Source of the DNA: Isoetes taiwanensis | Lineage: Eukaryota > Streptophyta > Lycopodiopsida > Isoetales > Isoetaceae | Length of the DNA stretch: 64,000 nt | Assembly (NCBI GenBank): GCA_021234155.1 | Contig: JAJEKV010000265.1 | Coordinates: 250,001-314,000 of the forward strand | Reading direction: 5' to 3' | In this document: positions 9,275 through 21,149 of the stretch, in pieces | Numbering within the stretch: the first letter of the stretch is position 1 | How the letters are laid out: each line of letters opens with the position of its first letter | Translations under genes and position numbers: made by a program | Notes under the pieces: model-generated | What the model was told of the DNA's origin: nothing | Database searches by the model: none | What the model saw: only the letters and a program-made list of their open reading frames with translations

Positions 9275-9538
9275 GCGGCCAGGGCAGCCACGGCGTCCTT
9301 CCAGCTCCGGCTTCTCAAGATGTTCCCGCTCCCCGGAAGCACCAGCAGGTCGGCCACAAAACCTTGCTGAAAGGTGACGATTTCTACAAGGTTTGCCCTA
9401 GATCTGCCGTTTCTTGCATTTTCTTTAGTTCGCCTCAGCTATGGCTTTTCAATTCTGTAGTATATCTTGAAGACCAGTATGTATCCTTGCGAGCATCCTG
9501 CTCTCAAAGGGCTTCGAGAAATGACCGCCTATGCATAA
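9275..9538 (+). pseudogene. Caffeoyl-CoA O-methyltransferase fragment (first two exons)
   Basis: An exon ending at 9390 reads R-K-H-Q-Q-V-G-H-K-T-L-L-K-G-D-D-F-Y-K, matching the N-terminus of plant CCoAOMT, which makes feruloyl-CoA for lignin. A 70-bp intron (GT at 9391, AG at 9460) follows. Exon 2 (9461-9538) reads Y-I-L-K-T-S-M-Y-P-C-E-H-P-A-L-K-G-L-R-E and continues the family sequence, then meets a TAA at 9536. The SAM-binding core is absent, so this is a truncated copy. Cys replaces the usual Arg in the Y-P-R-E motif. The exact 5' limit is uncertain. Confidence 0.75.
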
Positions 9539-9853
9539 AGGCCCTTTCTTCGTTCCTTGCTTTTCTGCCTCGGGACAAGCTGTTAGGACCTAGTTACGCT
9601 GGCAAGAACACTCTCTCCACGCTCTTCTTTTTCTTTCTTCCAATTCCATCCAATTCGAGCCTTGGCTATGGCGAATTAACCTCTAGCTTCAACTACTCCG
9701 TTTGATTCTCTTATGAATATAACCCATCATCCAGTTTTCTGTTTCAATCCCTCCGTTTCGATTCTCTTTTCCAGCTCGGCGTATGCGGGAGCCTGTAACC
9801 CTGAGCACAGGCCAGACTTACGATAGGGTTTCGTTTTTTAATGTTCAACCTGG

Positions 9854-10737
9854 ATGGGAACTACACAGGATCATGAAGAGGTCAGCAGCGGCAATGCTTC
9901 TAAAATACCAGAGGTTTCGTCTGATTTAGATGGGCCAAAATCATTGGTTGCAGAGGTTTCGCAGGATGATACTAAGGCGATAGTGTTATACAACCATAGA
10001 AATTCAGAAGAATCTTCTGTTCCTGCCTTTCAAGTGAATGACGATTTTTTTTCCTTCTCAAAAGGTATCTGCTTTGTGCGTGTTTATTCAATCTGTTTCA
10101 TATGCAATTAAAGGAGGATTTTATGACGGTCGTACTCGGTTTTACAGTGGGAAGGTTTTCAAGAAGGTATATGAACTGGGGACTATTAGATCCTCCTTCT
10201 GAGTACAGTGTCAGTGTGGATGGGGACAACAATCTAGCTCTGGTGCCTTGGGTACCTCCTACTTCTGTTTCTGAAGGATCAAGGGGTGCAGAAACTGCTC
10301 ATTATGAGAATGGAGGTAAATTAGTGATTGAAGATATAACAGATAGTCTAGCTGAAGATCAAAACCAAAATGATGAAGAAATGGAAGGCATGGAAGTAGA
10401 AGAAGAGGCCATGCCTCAATCTTCCTTTACAGGGCCATGCTTTTCTTCTTATGTCAATCAAGAGCGAAACAGTTTACAGGCTTTTCCAAGCCAGAACCAT
10501 CCAGGTTTTTTTCCAGCTCAAGCCGTTCATCAAGGACAGGATAATTCAGGGATTTTTCCAGCCCAGAACAATTCAGGAATTTATCCAGCTCAATCAGTTT
10601 TTCAAGGGCAGAACAATGTAGGGTCATTTAGCACAAATCCACCTTCACAAGGTTTTCCTTTTGGAGGATGCAATTTCCCAATATGGCAGAACTCAAATAT
10701 AGTGAATCCTGCGTATTCTCAGATGTGGTCTACATAG
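9854..10737 (+). CDS. Two-exon unknown protein with Gln/Pro/Asn-rich C-terminus
   Basis: Exon 1 (9854-10064) and exon 2 (10148-10737) join in frame across an 83-nt intron with GT and TTTTACAG ends, giving 266 residues. Exon 1 is acidic and Ser-rich (S-Q-D-D-T-K-A-I-V-L-Y). Exon 2 begins V-G-R-F-S-R-R-Y-M-N-W-G, has an acidic block (D-E-E-M-E-G-M-E-V-E-E-E), then repeats of F-P-A-Q and G-Q-N-N, ending at Q-M-W-S-T. Such low-complexity tails occur in nuclear RNA-binding or scaffold proteins, but I do not recognise the family. Further 5' exons may exist. Splicing is predicted from sites only. Confidence 0.5.
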
Positions 10738-12090
10738 ATGGCCTGCTGCTGCGTGTACATAATTTATTTGATTTATTTTGCGTTCATGCTTCATGGCGTC
10801 AAGCCATTCAAGTTCTTAAGAAAACACAATTGAATTATGGGAATGTCTTATGTTGCTTTCAATGCTTGTGTATTTGCTATATTGCATTACAAGCAGTTTT
10901 TGCATCCGTTTGTTCCCTTCCTCGACGTTAATCTTCAATTTCCTACATCAGGCTTCTAAATGAAGATCTTCGCACTTATGCAATGGTGCGTTACATAAAG
11001 CAGGCTAAAAAAGCAGAATAAAATTTTCAAAGATTGGAATAAGGGTTCTATTTTCTCTCTGTATAAGCAACTCTGGCAATAATATAGATCGATCTGATAA
11101 AGCTGGAGCTACTTCAATCCGTGTGGACCTATGTATGTTATGGCAGGATTTTCCTATTGGGCACCCAAGTCCGGCGCTCGCCAGGCTTTCGGCAACATAA
11201 CCCACCTCTGTCTCGCATCAAAACTGACCCAAAGTCAGAGATGGCTTGCTAAACCATTTAAGTTCTTTTCTAGCTAGAACGGTATCAGCCTTGTGTGCTC
11301 AGGTTCACAGGCCAACCTAACCAAAGTATCAACAAAGAACCATTCCCCCAAATTAAGGTCTTACTAGAGTAAGTTCTTACTACAAAGTTCATCCACTTAA
11401 CAAGAAAGTAAGACAACAGCATTAGCAATGACAAAGACAGCAACATTCATGTATTCACAACCAAGCATCTCAGTTTAGAATCAATTTATGGATACAAAAA
11501 ATGTGAGCACAATTATGCAAAATATTAACCTAGAACTGGCATTGAACTTAACAATATTTGGTTTGAGAGAAATGTTCTCGGCAGTTTCCCTATAATCTTA
11601 CTATCTTCACAATTTCTTCTAAATTTCGTCCAACTCTGGAAATAAATATCTGCAATTTAAATTCAGCCCTACATTTAAATTGTTTAAACTGTCTCGATTG
11701 GAGCTTGGGGCTATTGCGACATGGCACGTTTCATCTCGTTAGCCATTGCCATAGCTAGTTGACTCTACACATTGCTATCAACCAGCAAAATTGTTGAGAA
11801 GGATTAGAAGCAAAACCAACGTGATTACACAATAGCTCTTGAAAACTCTTGAGAGAACTCAAGCATAAATATTTCTCTTCGACATTCAATAATATCCTAA
11901 CACTAACATCAATGAACTGTATGTTGGAAAATTTTCATAGCTTCATGTCATGACAAAGACATGACATGGTCAGATTACTTGGGTTCGAAGGTGACACCAG
12001 GTCGGGAAAGAGAAATGTTTTTGCGGCCACTAGGTTAAATGTCATGACACGGGCATACGGGCGGTCTTGGGTTGAAGGTGACAGGGTTGG
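10738..12090. other. No supported gene
   Basis: A+T-rich sequence after the unknown two-exon gene. I see no convincing frame, RNA gene or repeat array here. Confidence 0.45.
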
Positions 12091-12096
12091 AAAAGA

Positions 12097-12131
12097 GAAA
12101 TGTTCGCGGCGGGGCCGCCGCGATAAATTTC
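12097..12131. repeat. GC-rich palindrome, copy 1
   Basis: GAAATGTTCGCGGCGG pairs with CCGCCGCGATAAATTTC around a 2-nt loop. A diverged copy with the same stem ends is at 19828-19866, and a partial one at about 12014. It probably marks a small dispersed element. Confidence 0.7.
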
Positions 12132-12508
12132 TTGTAATATAAAAGCCTATTAGTTTGAAAACATGTTAGCACAAATGTTTTATAGGTCCAACCAGGGATA
12201 CAAAAAGACAAAACGAATCAACGCAACATAATAATGTTGGTCTGAAGTCTTGCCGTGATTGATGGTAAAATATCATGATGTGTCCCACATAGCTGACAAA
12301 GGTAAACAGTTTATCTCCATTTAACTTCTGGCGCACTGAAGCTGAATTTATAGACTCAATATTCTAGAAGCAAGGCCAGCTTACCTACAACTGTTTGATG
12401 GTACAGCCTAGTAAAAGAATGTGAAAAATAAGGGCCCTCAATGTTGACAATTCTAGGAATTGTCCATAGTTCATAGTTGATAGCTTTCTTCTCAAATCTG
12501 AGGCATCG

Positions 12509-14763
12509 ATGGAGGGAAAGAGCTTCGATCCCCAGCAGGTCGACCTTGAAGCAAACATACCTGCTCTTTTTCAGCATGAGTCACTGCTCGTAACCTTGCA
12601 AACTCCCCAGAGTCCTTCTGCCCCTCAATTTGAAGCAGTGGATCCATCCTCCAAAAACATGCAACCTGAAGATAAAAAATACCAAGCTCCTGGGCAAAAG
12701 CTCACTTTGCTTGCAGTCAGACTGGTGGTTCTCCAAAAAATAGCAAGTGCTTTTGGAAAATTAGCCTTCATTTGGGCCACTGTAGTCCTGATAGGAGGAA
12801 TGGGAGGTGATTTACAGTTTATAGATTTCTGGGGCATCAATGGATTGCTTTTGACAGAGGGCATAAGAATTTTAGCAGGCATAAAGAGGCCATGCTCAAG
12901 CATGCTAAAACTCAGATGTCATCCTTGTGGGGCGATATACGCTTGCTTCTTCGCCATCTGGAGGTGCTATCTGCTTTGGTCAGTATTGCATTCTCTCTGC
13001 TTAGACTGATTCAACATAATTTTAATGGTGAGGTTAAGATGCAAAATCTAGCCAATGCTGCATATTTATTCTATGCAATGATCCTTGTTGAAGCATCCAT
13101 CTTTTTGATAGAGAGGTCTTACTGGACATATATGATCTCTTGGCAAAAACTGTTCCAAGATGTTACTGCAGAGAGGAAACTAAAACCAAATCACTTCAAA
13201 ATGGTGGAGGAGTTCTTTTATGAAGTTTACAATGATTGTCTTAATGGGAATACGTTTGCAGGTCTGGACAAGGACCTAGTTGAATTTTCCATAAAAAAGC
13301 TTCAGTCTGATGATGCAAAAGAACAGCAAGGAGGTGTGGTTATTCTGAAAATATTTGTGGAAGAGAAAGATAGACTATATGCAAAAAGTCTAAGTAAAAT
13401 AAGCAGCACACCTGGTGCACTGGAGAGCCTGTTGGCGATGATTACTAGGAAGGATAAAAAGGGAAGGGAGGTGAGAAGGGCTGCAGCCCGGATTGTAAAG
13501 GAGCTTACAGATCATTTCAGTGATTACTACTTTAGAATTGCATCAACAGCAGGGGCTGTAGAGGGTGTTATTTCTTTGCTTTCCGATGATGGCTTTGACA
13601 ATGATCCAACCTCCATGGCAGTGGCCATTGAGCTTAAGGTCTTGGGGCTCGACATACTTCTACAACTTTCAAAAGATCCTAAGAACTGTTTGAACATTGG
13701 AAGATCAAGGGGCCTCAATGTACAACTAGTATCCTTCATAAAAGAGCACTGTCCAGGGGATTGTCGAGAGGATTGTCAGGAATGTGACATAATTCTGAAA
13801 TCTTTAGAGCTACTAAAGCTATTGCTTCCACACCTGAAGATGCGGGTGTTTGTCTAAGAAAGGATATTGGTAAAACTTCAGATTCGCAGGAATCTTCAAG
13901 CGATTCTAGAGCATCATCCAAAACTACAAAGTTATGCCATAGACCTGCTAACTAGTTTGGCACTGGATGATGAAATCAGGGAACGGATTGGCAACTTGGG
14001 TGAAATAGTACCGGTTCTCAAATATCTGTTCTTGCAAGGTTCAGAAAAAGAAGAGTTGGATGTTGCCATTAAAGCTGGGGAAGCACTTGATCTTCTTGCT
14101 CTTTGCAGCCCTAACAGCAAGCAAATTTTAGGGCATGGACCTTATCAGGAGGAACATAATGACGAATCTCTGGATGATATTATCAAGCAGTTAAATACGC
14201 CTAAATTGAGAATTCCTGCAGCAAAAATCTTAAGAAGAGTATATGAACATGCAACTGATTTGCAACAGAAAAAAATATCAGCAACGTTACCTTCTGCATT
14301 AGAAACAGCCATGCAGCATAATATGGCAACAGAGATGGAGATGGAGCAAGAAGCAGCGCTAGGTCTGGCAGCTAAAGTAATAGAATATATGTCCGAAACA
14401 GAGTTTGAAGCAGTATTTCAGAAAAACAAAGAAGAACTTACTAATTTTGCCATGAAGTTGATTAGCAAACCGGCACCTTCGGCAGAAGGGCTTCCCATGA
14501 TGAGACGCTATGCGGTGGAATTTGCCAATGGTCTTGCGCAGAAAAATGAATGGTTTGCGAGGAGCTTGAAAGACAAGGGCATCATCCTAGGACTACAAAA
14601 AATGCTAAAGACTGTTACAACCCTAGAGGATTATTATCAAGCATTCAGTGGAAGCATGCGATTTATCCCACATCCCCAGCCTCTAAGAGAAGTAATCGAT
14701 CGTGCGCTTGATTGCTTAATATTCCCTAAGCGCGATCTATTTGACTCTATCTATTTGAGCTAG
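12509..14763 (+). pseudogene. ARM-repeat membrane-associated protein, BLE2-like (frameshifted)
   Basis: Three overlapping frames make one protein of about 750 residues. The N-terminus has two hydrophobic stretches (L-A-F-I-W-A-T-V-V-L-I-G-G and F-W-G-I-N-G-L-L-L-T-E-G-I-R-I-L). A further membrane pair follows (A-Y-L-F-Y-A-M-I-L-V-E-A-S-I-F-L), then alpha-helical ARM-type repeats to the end at 14763. This layout matches plant BLE2-type proteins (brassinosteroid-responsive in rice). A frameshift lies near 12880. Near 13815-13890 the family sequence (A-G-V-C-L-R-K-D-I) is in another frame, and the main frame meets a TAA at 13855. It is therefore probably a recent pseudogene, or a gene with sequence errors. 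Confidence 0.7.
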
Positions 14764-15240
14764 GTTGTGCAATATAGGTCACCATGTATTGTATATTGTA
14801 TTGGGGTCTTCATAAAAGACCATTAGGCCTACACATATCACAACATATATAAAGCACACACATTTTTTGTTTGAGGCTAATATTTCCGTCTAAAAAAAAC
14901 CTACGCACAACACATGTACTTAGAGCTAGTCAAAAACACGTTTGATTACTTTGCTTGATTGCTTAATATTCCCTAAGCGCGATCTATTTGACTCTATCTA
15001 TTTGTGCTAGCTTGCACAATATAGGTCACCACGATCTATTTGACTCTATCTATTTGTGCTAGCTTGCACAATATAGGTCACCATGTATATCGTATTGGGT
15101 CATATCGTATTGGGTCTTCATAAAAGACCATTAGGCCTAAGGCACAATCTACACATATCACAACATATATAAAGCAAACACATTTTTTGTTTGAGGCTAA
15201 TATTTCCGTCTCAAAAAAAAACCTGAGCACAACACGTGTA
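14703..15240. repeat. Tandem duplication of the ARM gene 3' end
   Basis: About 247 bp covering the last codons and 3' flank (from GCTTGATTGCTTAATATTCC at 14706) is repeated from 14953. Inside the second copy a 52-bp segment is itself doubled (14980-15031 and 15032-15083). The flank carries AAAGACCATTAGGCCTA, also found near 19890-20200. Confidence 0.85.
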
Positions 15241-15736
15241 ACAAAAATTAAAAAAATACCAAAATTCTTGCACGACCTTCCCCTTTCTTGCTCTTCAAGC
15301 AATCCGTGGCCGCCGCCAGATCTCTGTGCCACTTCTCTGTGCCTTGCCACAAAAGAGGGCCTCGAGCATCCAAGCTTCTTCAATGGAGCTTACTTTGGGG
15401 CTTATCCGCTCAAAAACTAGGAGTGTCGGGCTTTAGTTTAACAACATGAAGCCTATCCATAAAGAAATCTACAACAATAGCTCGATCGGGTAAGTAATGC
15501 ATCTATTTCTGCTACATCTTTTCGAATAGATTTTATCAAAGCCAATCCGCCGGAAGAATACATTCTCATCTTCTAGGCATTCTGCTTGGCATTACCCTAA
15601 AACTAAGTTTTTACTTAGTGTCCAGTAGAGTTTCTTAAATTCTTAGGTTTTCTTGGGACTTAATTTAAGGAGCTCATCTATGGCGACCATGGCCGGTCTT
15701 TAACAATCTTCTAACATCACTTTCAAATCCAGAAGC

Positions 15737-16148
15737 ATGGGTCATGTCAGAGCATTTGAAACTATCCACAACTCCTGTAAAGGTGCATATTTTCCTCTTT
15801 CCAAAATGTCATTTGATGCAAAAAGAAGATTAACTATTAGGGTAGCAGAAGAAAATACAGAGGATGAGGATAGTGGCATATCTGAAACCTCTGAAGCAGA
15901 TCTGGAAGCTTTAGAAGCCAGATTAGGTGTAGGAAGAAGACAGGAAACGCGTGTTTCTCAAAATTTGGTTCTAAATGCGGAGATAAGCCTAGTTTGAAGG
16001 AGGAATAGAAATGTGGCAAAAACTATATGTGGAAGTTCTAAGCACTCACAGTTTGATGCCGAAGGATGGGCATCGCTCGACGAATCCATACTGCATCATT
16101 ATGTATGATGGGCAGAGGCACAACAAGGGGAAGAAGAGCAGTTTTTGA
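15737..16148 (+). pseudogene. C2-domain fragment of a plant multi-C2 protein
   Basis: From 16010 the frame reads W-Q-K-L-Y-V-E-V-L-S-T-H-S-L-M-P-K-D-G, then N-P-Y-C-I-I-M-Y-D-G-Q-R-H. This matches the first beta strands of the N-terminal C2 domain in plant MCTP/QUIRKY-type proteins, which bind phospholipid with Ca2+. It stops at 16148 before the domain is complete. A preceding 86-codon acidic frame (15737-15997: E-N-T-E-D-E-D-S-G-I-S-E-T-S-E) is of unknown relation. The typical second Asp cluster is missing. Confidence 0.5.
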
Positions 16149-16339
16149 ATCAAGGGAAAGAGGCTATTGCGAACTTTGGCTTAAGCAGATGAGGCTAACG
16201 GCAAAGCCAAGGATGGAAAAAAAACTGCAAGTAAGTTGAGCAAACGTGGAGAGCAGTGAGCGTCCATTTTCTCTACAGCATTTGCTCTGCAAATTGAGAG
16301 CTCTGTAGAGGTAATTGATTGGATTCTATGGCTTTTTAA

Positions 16340-16565
16340 TCTTCATAGTGATGGGTATGACTATTTGGAGGTTAACAAGAGGCGAGCGTTTGGATGCCCT
16401 GTTTTGATGGATTTGCTTAATAACGAACAAATCTGACTTCAAAATTGATGGACAATATAAGAGATTGCAAGAGTGTTACATCACTTCATCTAGCTATGAA
16501 AGGAGAGCGCTGGCAAAACATGCTAACGAATGGAGCTTTGGTTTCACCAAGTACTGCGTCTAAAT
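16340..16565 (+). pseudogene. Unidentified coding fragment
   Basis: Two linked frames read H-S-D-G-Y-D-Y-L-E-V-N-K-R-R-A-F-G-C-P-V and, after a break near 16440, D-G-Q-Y-K-R-L-Q-E-C-Y-I-T-S-S-S-Y-E-R-R. They have coding-like composition and end at a stop. I cannot assign a family. Another similar scrap (V-L-D-P-K-A-K-G-L-H-E-A-V-L-A-Q) is at about 16980-17085. Confidence 0.3.
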
Positions 16566-17689
16566 CCTACAGGTGCTTACATATAACATATCACAGTTCT
16601 CAAAGTTTCTCAATTTACATGTTTGAAACATGTTGCATCTCAAATTGACTTTTAAATCCAGTTGGAAATTTATTGCCAGGAGATAGAAGCACAAGAACTA
16701 CATTGCATTATGTTGCTAGTGCCAGATCTTCTGAAGCCATGGGGAAACTGCTTGCATGGCGTAAATCGGCAGCAAAGAGATTCATTTGGGTATATGTCGA
16801 GATCTCTATTTTTCATTAAAGCAATACCAAAGTTCTGCTTAAACTTAATGTTGGAATACAGTTATACTGCACATTTCATATCCCGGATTCCATATTACAT
16901 GCTCCCATTGTGTAGTCCTTCTTAATCCAGACTCTGCCGAGCATTTGTTTCGGACGTGGCCATGCAAGTTTATGCAAGTTTTAGATCCAAAAGCCAAAGG
17001 CTTGCATGAAGCAGTTTTAGCTCAGGCTAAGACAAAAAAAATCAAAGTGGGCACCAGTGCAGGGCAAATCAGGCAGCTCAAGTGATAATCAAGTTTAGGG
17101 TCTTGAAATTTTATAGATCTTCTGATTTTCTGCCAAATTTGTAGAAAAAAAAAATTCTGACCCTTCTCATGAGTTTATGCCTCATTGGAACAATAACAGG
17201 CATAGAAAACGAACTTGCAATGTGCACCTAGAGCAGATGCGAATAAGTGAGAATTAATTCAAAGCTTTCGATGTTTAACACTTAAAGCCATGGATTACTT
17301 TTTCTTTTTATTTTTTATTTTTTGACAGCCCCATCCCAGTTGCATTGATCAATGGCTGAGGCAACATAACACCTGTCCAATGTATAACAATCGGCTAACA
17401 TCTGGCTGGAACGATGGCTCAATGCTACATCCATGGTGTAGAACTTGCTGAGATATAGATAGTGGATGCGCAACTCCTCCATGTCATGAGTGTGTATAGT
17501 TTTATATCTCTGTATTTTCCTGTATTGTTTTCATTGAAAATTTGTCTTTGGATAAGCACTACATTGCCCAAAGCTTTTGCATTGTTGGATGATCAAGAAA
17601 AGCCATTGTTTTGCCATCCAAAAAGCTTATGACGATAAAATCTATAAGCCAAAATTTTCAAATGTTATATGTCCAACCGCACTTTATCT

Positions 17690-19193
17690 GAACCTTTTTT
17701 TGGACCTTCGTTAGTGGTTGCAGATACATCTATTATATGTGTGTTGCACATGTTACTATATGCGGATGATGTAGCTTTGCTAGCCCACACAGCCAGCAGT
17801 ATGCAGCAGCATTTGGATGCCCTCAGTGGGTTCTGTGGGGCAACGGGAATGACAGTGAACTTGCACAAAACTAAGCTTCTCACGATCCTGTCCTCGCAAC
17901 ACCCTATCCCGGAGTTATATTACGGGGACCGGGGAAGTGGAGATGGTGCGAGCTTCAAGTATCACGGGGAATTGATTTCACTACTAACATTTGTGGGATG
18001 AGTGTGTGAAGAGGAGAGCCAAAGTGCAGTTGGAAGGCTTTATATGCAAAGGCAAAAACGCGTGTTGCCTAGGATAGATCTCTGTGGATCGGCGAGGAGA
18101 GCACACTTGTTTAGGGCTTTGGTCGGGCTTTGCTGCTATATGGGGTGGAGGTTTGGGGCCCAAAGAGTTAGCAAAAAAACACGTGGGATAGGTTGGAAAG
18201 GGTGCGTAAAGCTTTCTTGACATATAGCTTGGGAGTGAAGGACACCGCATCGTATCGATTTTTGTTGTATGAGACGGGGTTCTGGCCTTTACAGCATTCT
18301 GCTATGCGCAGGCATCTTATTTGCTTCCATAAGGTGGATGGGATGGATGAGCATCGCTTGCCCCCACAGGCCGTGTTGTTAACGCAGGGCCCCCAGCGGC
18401 TGAAGAGGATATGGCATGAGCACTGTAAGGGATGGTTTAGGAGGTGGTCTATGGATTACCAACGGATGGTGGTAACCGGCATTCGATGTGAGAATGGGCA
18501 ATTGGATGCAGCTATCGCCACCCACCCGTGGGATGCCTCTACTCTTGCAAAGCCCAAGACAGAGCACTATCACGCTCAGATTAATCCCGGCCTTGAGCAT
18601 GGACCCCATCGGTACTTGAAAGCACACATCTTTGTGAAGAAACGGAGAGCTATTGCTGCCATAAGGACGGGTTCCCATTACCTCAGAATTGAAACAGGTC
18701 GCTGGGGGGTGAATGGCGGGCAAGGGATCCCCAGGGAGGAGAGGATATGTCAGTGTTGTGAGATGCACGTGTGATAGAGGATGAGCACCATGCCCTCCGG
18801 TGATTGCCAAAGATATGCCCATGTCCGAAAATCGCGCATCGATCTTAGATGCTCTGACACACCGCTACATCAGTTACTCGCATCACCTATGGTAGCGCGA
18901 CTGGGAGCTTACATCCTGCAGATTTCGGCCGTCAGACTTGCTCTTCAGGGGCATGGTATTTGAGAGCCTACTGTTAGGGTTTTTCCTCCCAAGTGGGGGT
19001 TTTTTCATCCCGGTAGGAGGGTTCTACTGTACAGTTACATTGTTTGTTTTTGGTGTTGGGGTTTTTGGCTTTTTTGCCTGTTCTCTGCATGTACCGTCTC
19101 ATAGGCCTCTGGCCTCCGTGGACGTTAAAATAAACTTCCTTCCTTCCTTCCTTCCTTCCTTCCTTCCTTCCTTCCTTCCTTCCTTCCTTCCTT
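17690..19193 (+). mobile_element. 5'-truncated LINE with microsatellite tail
   Basis: A reverse-transcriptase end begins near 17700 with a Y-A-D-D motif (17759-17770), followed by V-A-L-L-A-H-T-A-S and M-T-V-N-L-H-K-T-K. After frameshifts at 17950-18200, the long frame 18193-18774 carries the C-terminal part ending in a Cys cluster (E-R-I-C-Q-C-C). E-D-E-H-H-A-L follows in another frame. The 3' end is T/G-rich and terminates in (CTTC)n rather than poly(A). Endonuclease and early palm motifs are missing, so it is a dead 5'-truncated copy. Confidence 0.8.
19135..19193. repeat. (CTTC)n microsatellite
   Basis: About 14 uninterrupted units directly after TAAAATAAA at the end of the LINE. It is likely the element's 3' tail. 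Confidence 0.95.
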
Positions 19194-19827
19194 TACTTAA
19201 CTTGGTCCTCTTTTCTTTGGCTTCGCCAACATCAGGAAAGTATACTCAATTCTCATCTATATCCCTGGTTCGTCTTGACAATTTTAGAGCAGAAAAGACT
19301 CATCCATGAGCAGATAATGCCCAGTGCATATGAAGAGCATATTAAGTGAGCATAGAGACATAGTTCCGCTTTTTGAACTGCATAAGAGGTTGTCGTGCAA
19401 GATTATGTATTAGTGCAAGAACCCATTTGCAAGCTACAAAAGATATACAATTATATAGGTATGGCATATGTCTTGATCTTTGTTAATGGTTTTTGCCACC
19501 ACACATCATCAGAACATTTTGTAATTCTTGGTTTTGTATTGGTGCTAGGCCATTGCATTTGATTAAAAGAGCATGCGATGTTCTTTAGTATTTGTCTATA
19601 ATTTGTCTTTTGAAGGCGAACATGATATGGTTAGACAATGTAGAAACAACCCCTGATACAACAACATAAAATTCTCTCCTCATATTATTGACAACTAGTA
19701 AGGATCCAAGCATCAATACTCGAAAGAAAACCTTTTACACTCTTTCAGAATTATGAATTCATATTTTGCCCAATGGGGAAATTTTTCAAGCTTGGCATGG
19801 TAGAATGATGGAGCTGTGTGGCAAAGA

Positions 19828-19866
19828 GAAATGTTCGCGGTGGCCCTGGCCGTCGCGATAAATTTC
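19828..19866. repeat. GC-rich palindrome, copy 2
   Basis: GAAATGTTCGCGGTGGCC pairs with GGCCGTCGCGATAAATTTC. It is the relative of the palindrome at 12097-12131. Confidence 0.7.
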
Positions 19867-19884
19867 TTGTATATATAATTAGTA

Positions 19885-20290
19885 TTGGGTCTTAAAAGAC
19901 CATTAGGTCTAAGGCATAATCTACACATATACAATTCCATTTGATTCATTCTCTCTCTTCAGTGTCATCATACGGAGAGTTGTTTCAGAAAAATACATTC
20001 ACTCTCTTAAGTGTCGTCATACAATCATATAGAGAGGCAGCCTAAAAGACCATTAGGTCTAGGGCACCAATTGTTTCGGAAAAATGAGTTGGTCAAAAGA
20101 CCATTAGGAAAAAAATGGGAGACTGGTTTACAAAAAATAGGTGGATTAAAAGACCACTAAAAAAAGGATAGGTGGGTTAAATGACCATTAGGTCTAAGGC
20201 ACAATCTACACATATATAATTCAGCTTCATTCATTCTCTCTTTTACACGTCGTCATACGGAGAGTTGTTTCAAAAAAAATAGATGGGTTT
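19885..20290. repeat. Dispersed AAAGACCATTAGG repeats
   Basis: TTAAAAGACCATTAGGTCTA and a following ACACATATA-CATTC-TCTC segment are repeated at about 19891, 20043 and 20177. Related copies are at 14817 and 15121 beside the ARM pseudogene. GTCGTCATACGGAGAGTTG-type segments occur at about 19965 and 20248. They may be fragments of one A/T-rich element. Confidence 0.6.
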
Positions 20291-20362
20291 ATTTTGTCTC
20301 TAGGAAAAACTAGCCCTGAAAAATTATGTTTCTTTAAGAAAAATTGACCCTGTTTTTTCTTT

Positions 20363-20719
20363 CTATTGAAGGGAATATTGTAGCCATTGATAGATGCAAG
20401 CGAGGCAGATCCTCTGAATCCACGCCATAGCCGCGATAACCATATGATAGATGTTGGGGGATTCTAAATTGTCAGTTGCAAGCAAGCTTTGCAAAATCTT
20501 CCTCAAATTCATCAGGACCTCGGCTTGAGAATCAGAACTCAGAAAGCTTGCAAAGTTTTTTCTATCAGGGGTAAGAATATCAGGCTTAACTATCAAAAAA
20601 GCAGACTCACGTTTAGTAGACGCCTTACATTTCTTTACATCTTTTGTATCCATTGATTCTTCTCCAACTTTTAGTGCAGAATCTACATTCTCAGAATCTG
20701 TGTACTCCTGCATGTCCAT
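20363..20719 (-). CDS. Unknown 118-codon frame
   Basis: The frame begins M-D-M-Q-E-Y-T-D-S-E-N-V-D-S and contains a Lys-rich part, then L-M-N-L-R-K-I-L-Q-S-L-L-A-T. Composition is coding-like and partly helical. It might be an exon of the same gene as the hydrophobic frame at 20907-21149. No family is recognised. Confidence 0.25.
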   Translation of the reverse strand: MDMQEYTDSENVDSALKVGEESMDTKDVKKCKASTKRESAFLIVKPDILTPDRKNFASFLSSDSQAEVLMNLRKILQSLLATDNLESPNIYHMVIAAMAWIQRICLACIYQWLQYSLQ

Positions 20720-20906
20720 AACCTCATCACTTATAAGGTAAATAACATCTGTTGTAGCAGAATTTACATAGGTCTATTGGAGTATTTATAATATCCTCCA
20801 AAACAGACTTGGAGGTTCACCAACAATCAGGGCAAATGATGACGCATCCATTCCTAAAAACTTCAGACCAAAATTTAGGTCTTGTAGGACAGACGAAGCA
20901 TTTAAG

Positions 20907-21149
20907 CTAAATACTAGAAAAAAGCTTCACGACGATTAAGAGCCATTCCACACCTCCGCCTGTATAGAAACAACTTGCAAACAAACAAAAGACAGTATTA
21001 GCACAAAATATAGCAGATATGCCAAGAAATACTAAGGTCGTGCCCAAAATTTCAAGAAAACTCAACACGAAGGCCATTGAATCGTCACCATCCCTAATGC
21101 CAAAGGCAGAATGCCAAAGCACAGAAAAAACAGAGGTTGGGTTCTCCAA
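20907..21149 (-). CDS. Possible membrane-spanning exon
   Basis: The 80-codon frame has two hydrophobic stretches: F-V-L-S-F-L-E-I-L-G-T-T-L-V-F-L-G-I and an I-F-C-A-N-T-V-F-C-L-F-A-S-C-F stretch. Possible splice sites are around it, but the partner exons are not certain. Could be chance; low confidence. Confidence 0.25.
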   Translation of the reverse strand: MENPTSVFSVLWHSAFGIRDGDDSMAFVLSFLEILGTTLVFLGISAIFCANTVFCLFASCFYTGGGVEWLLIVVKLFSSI

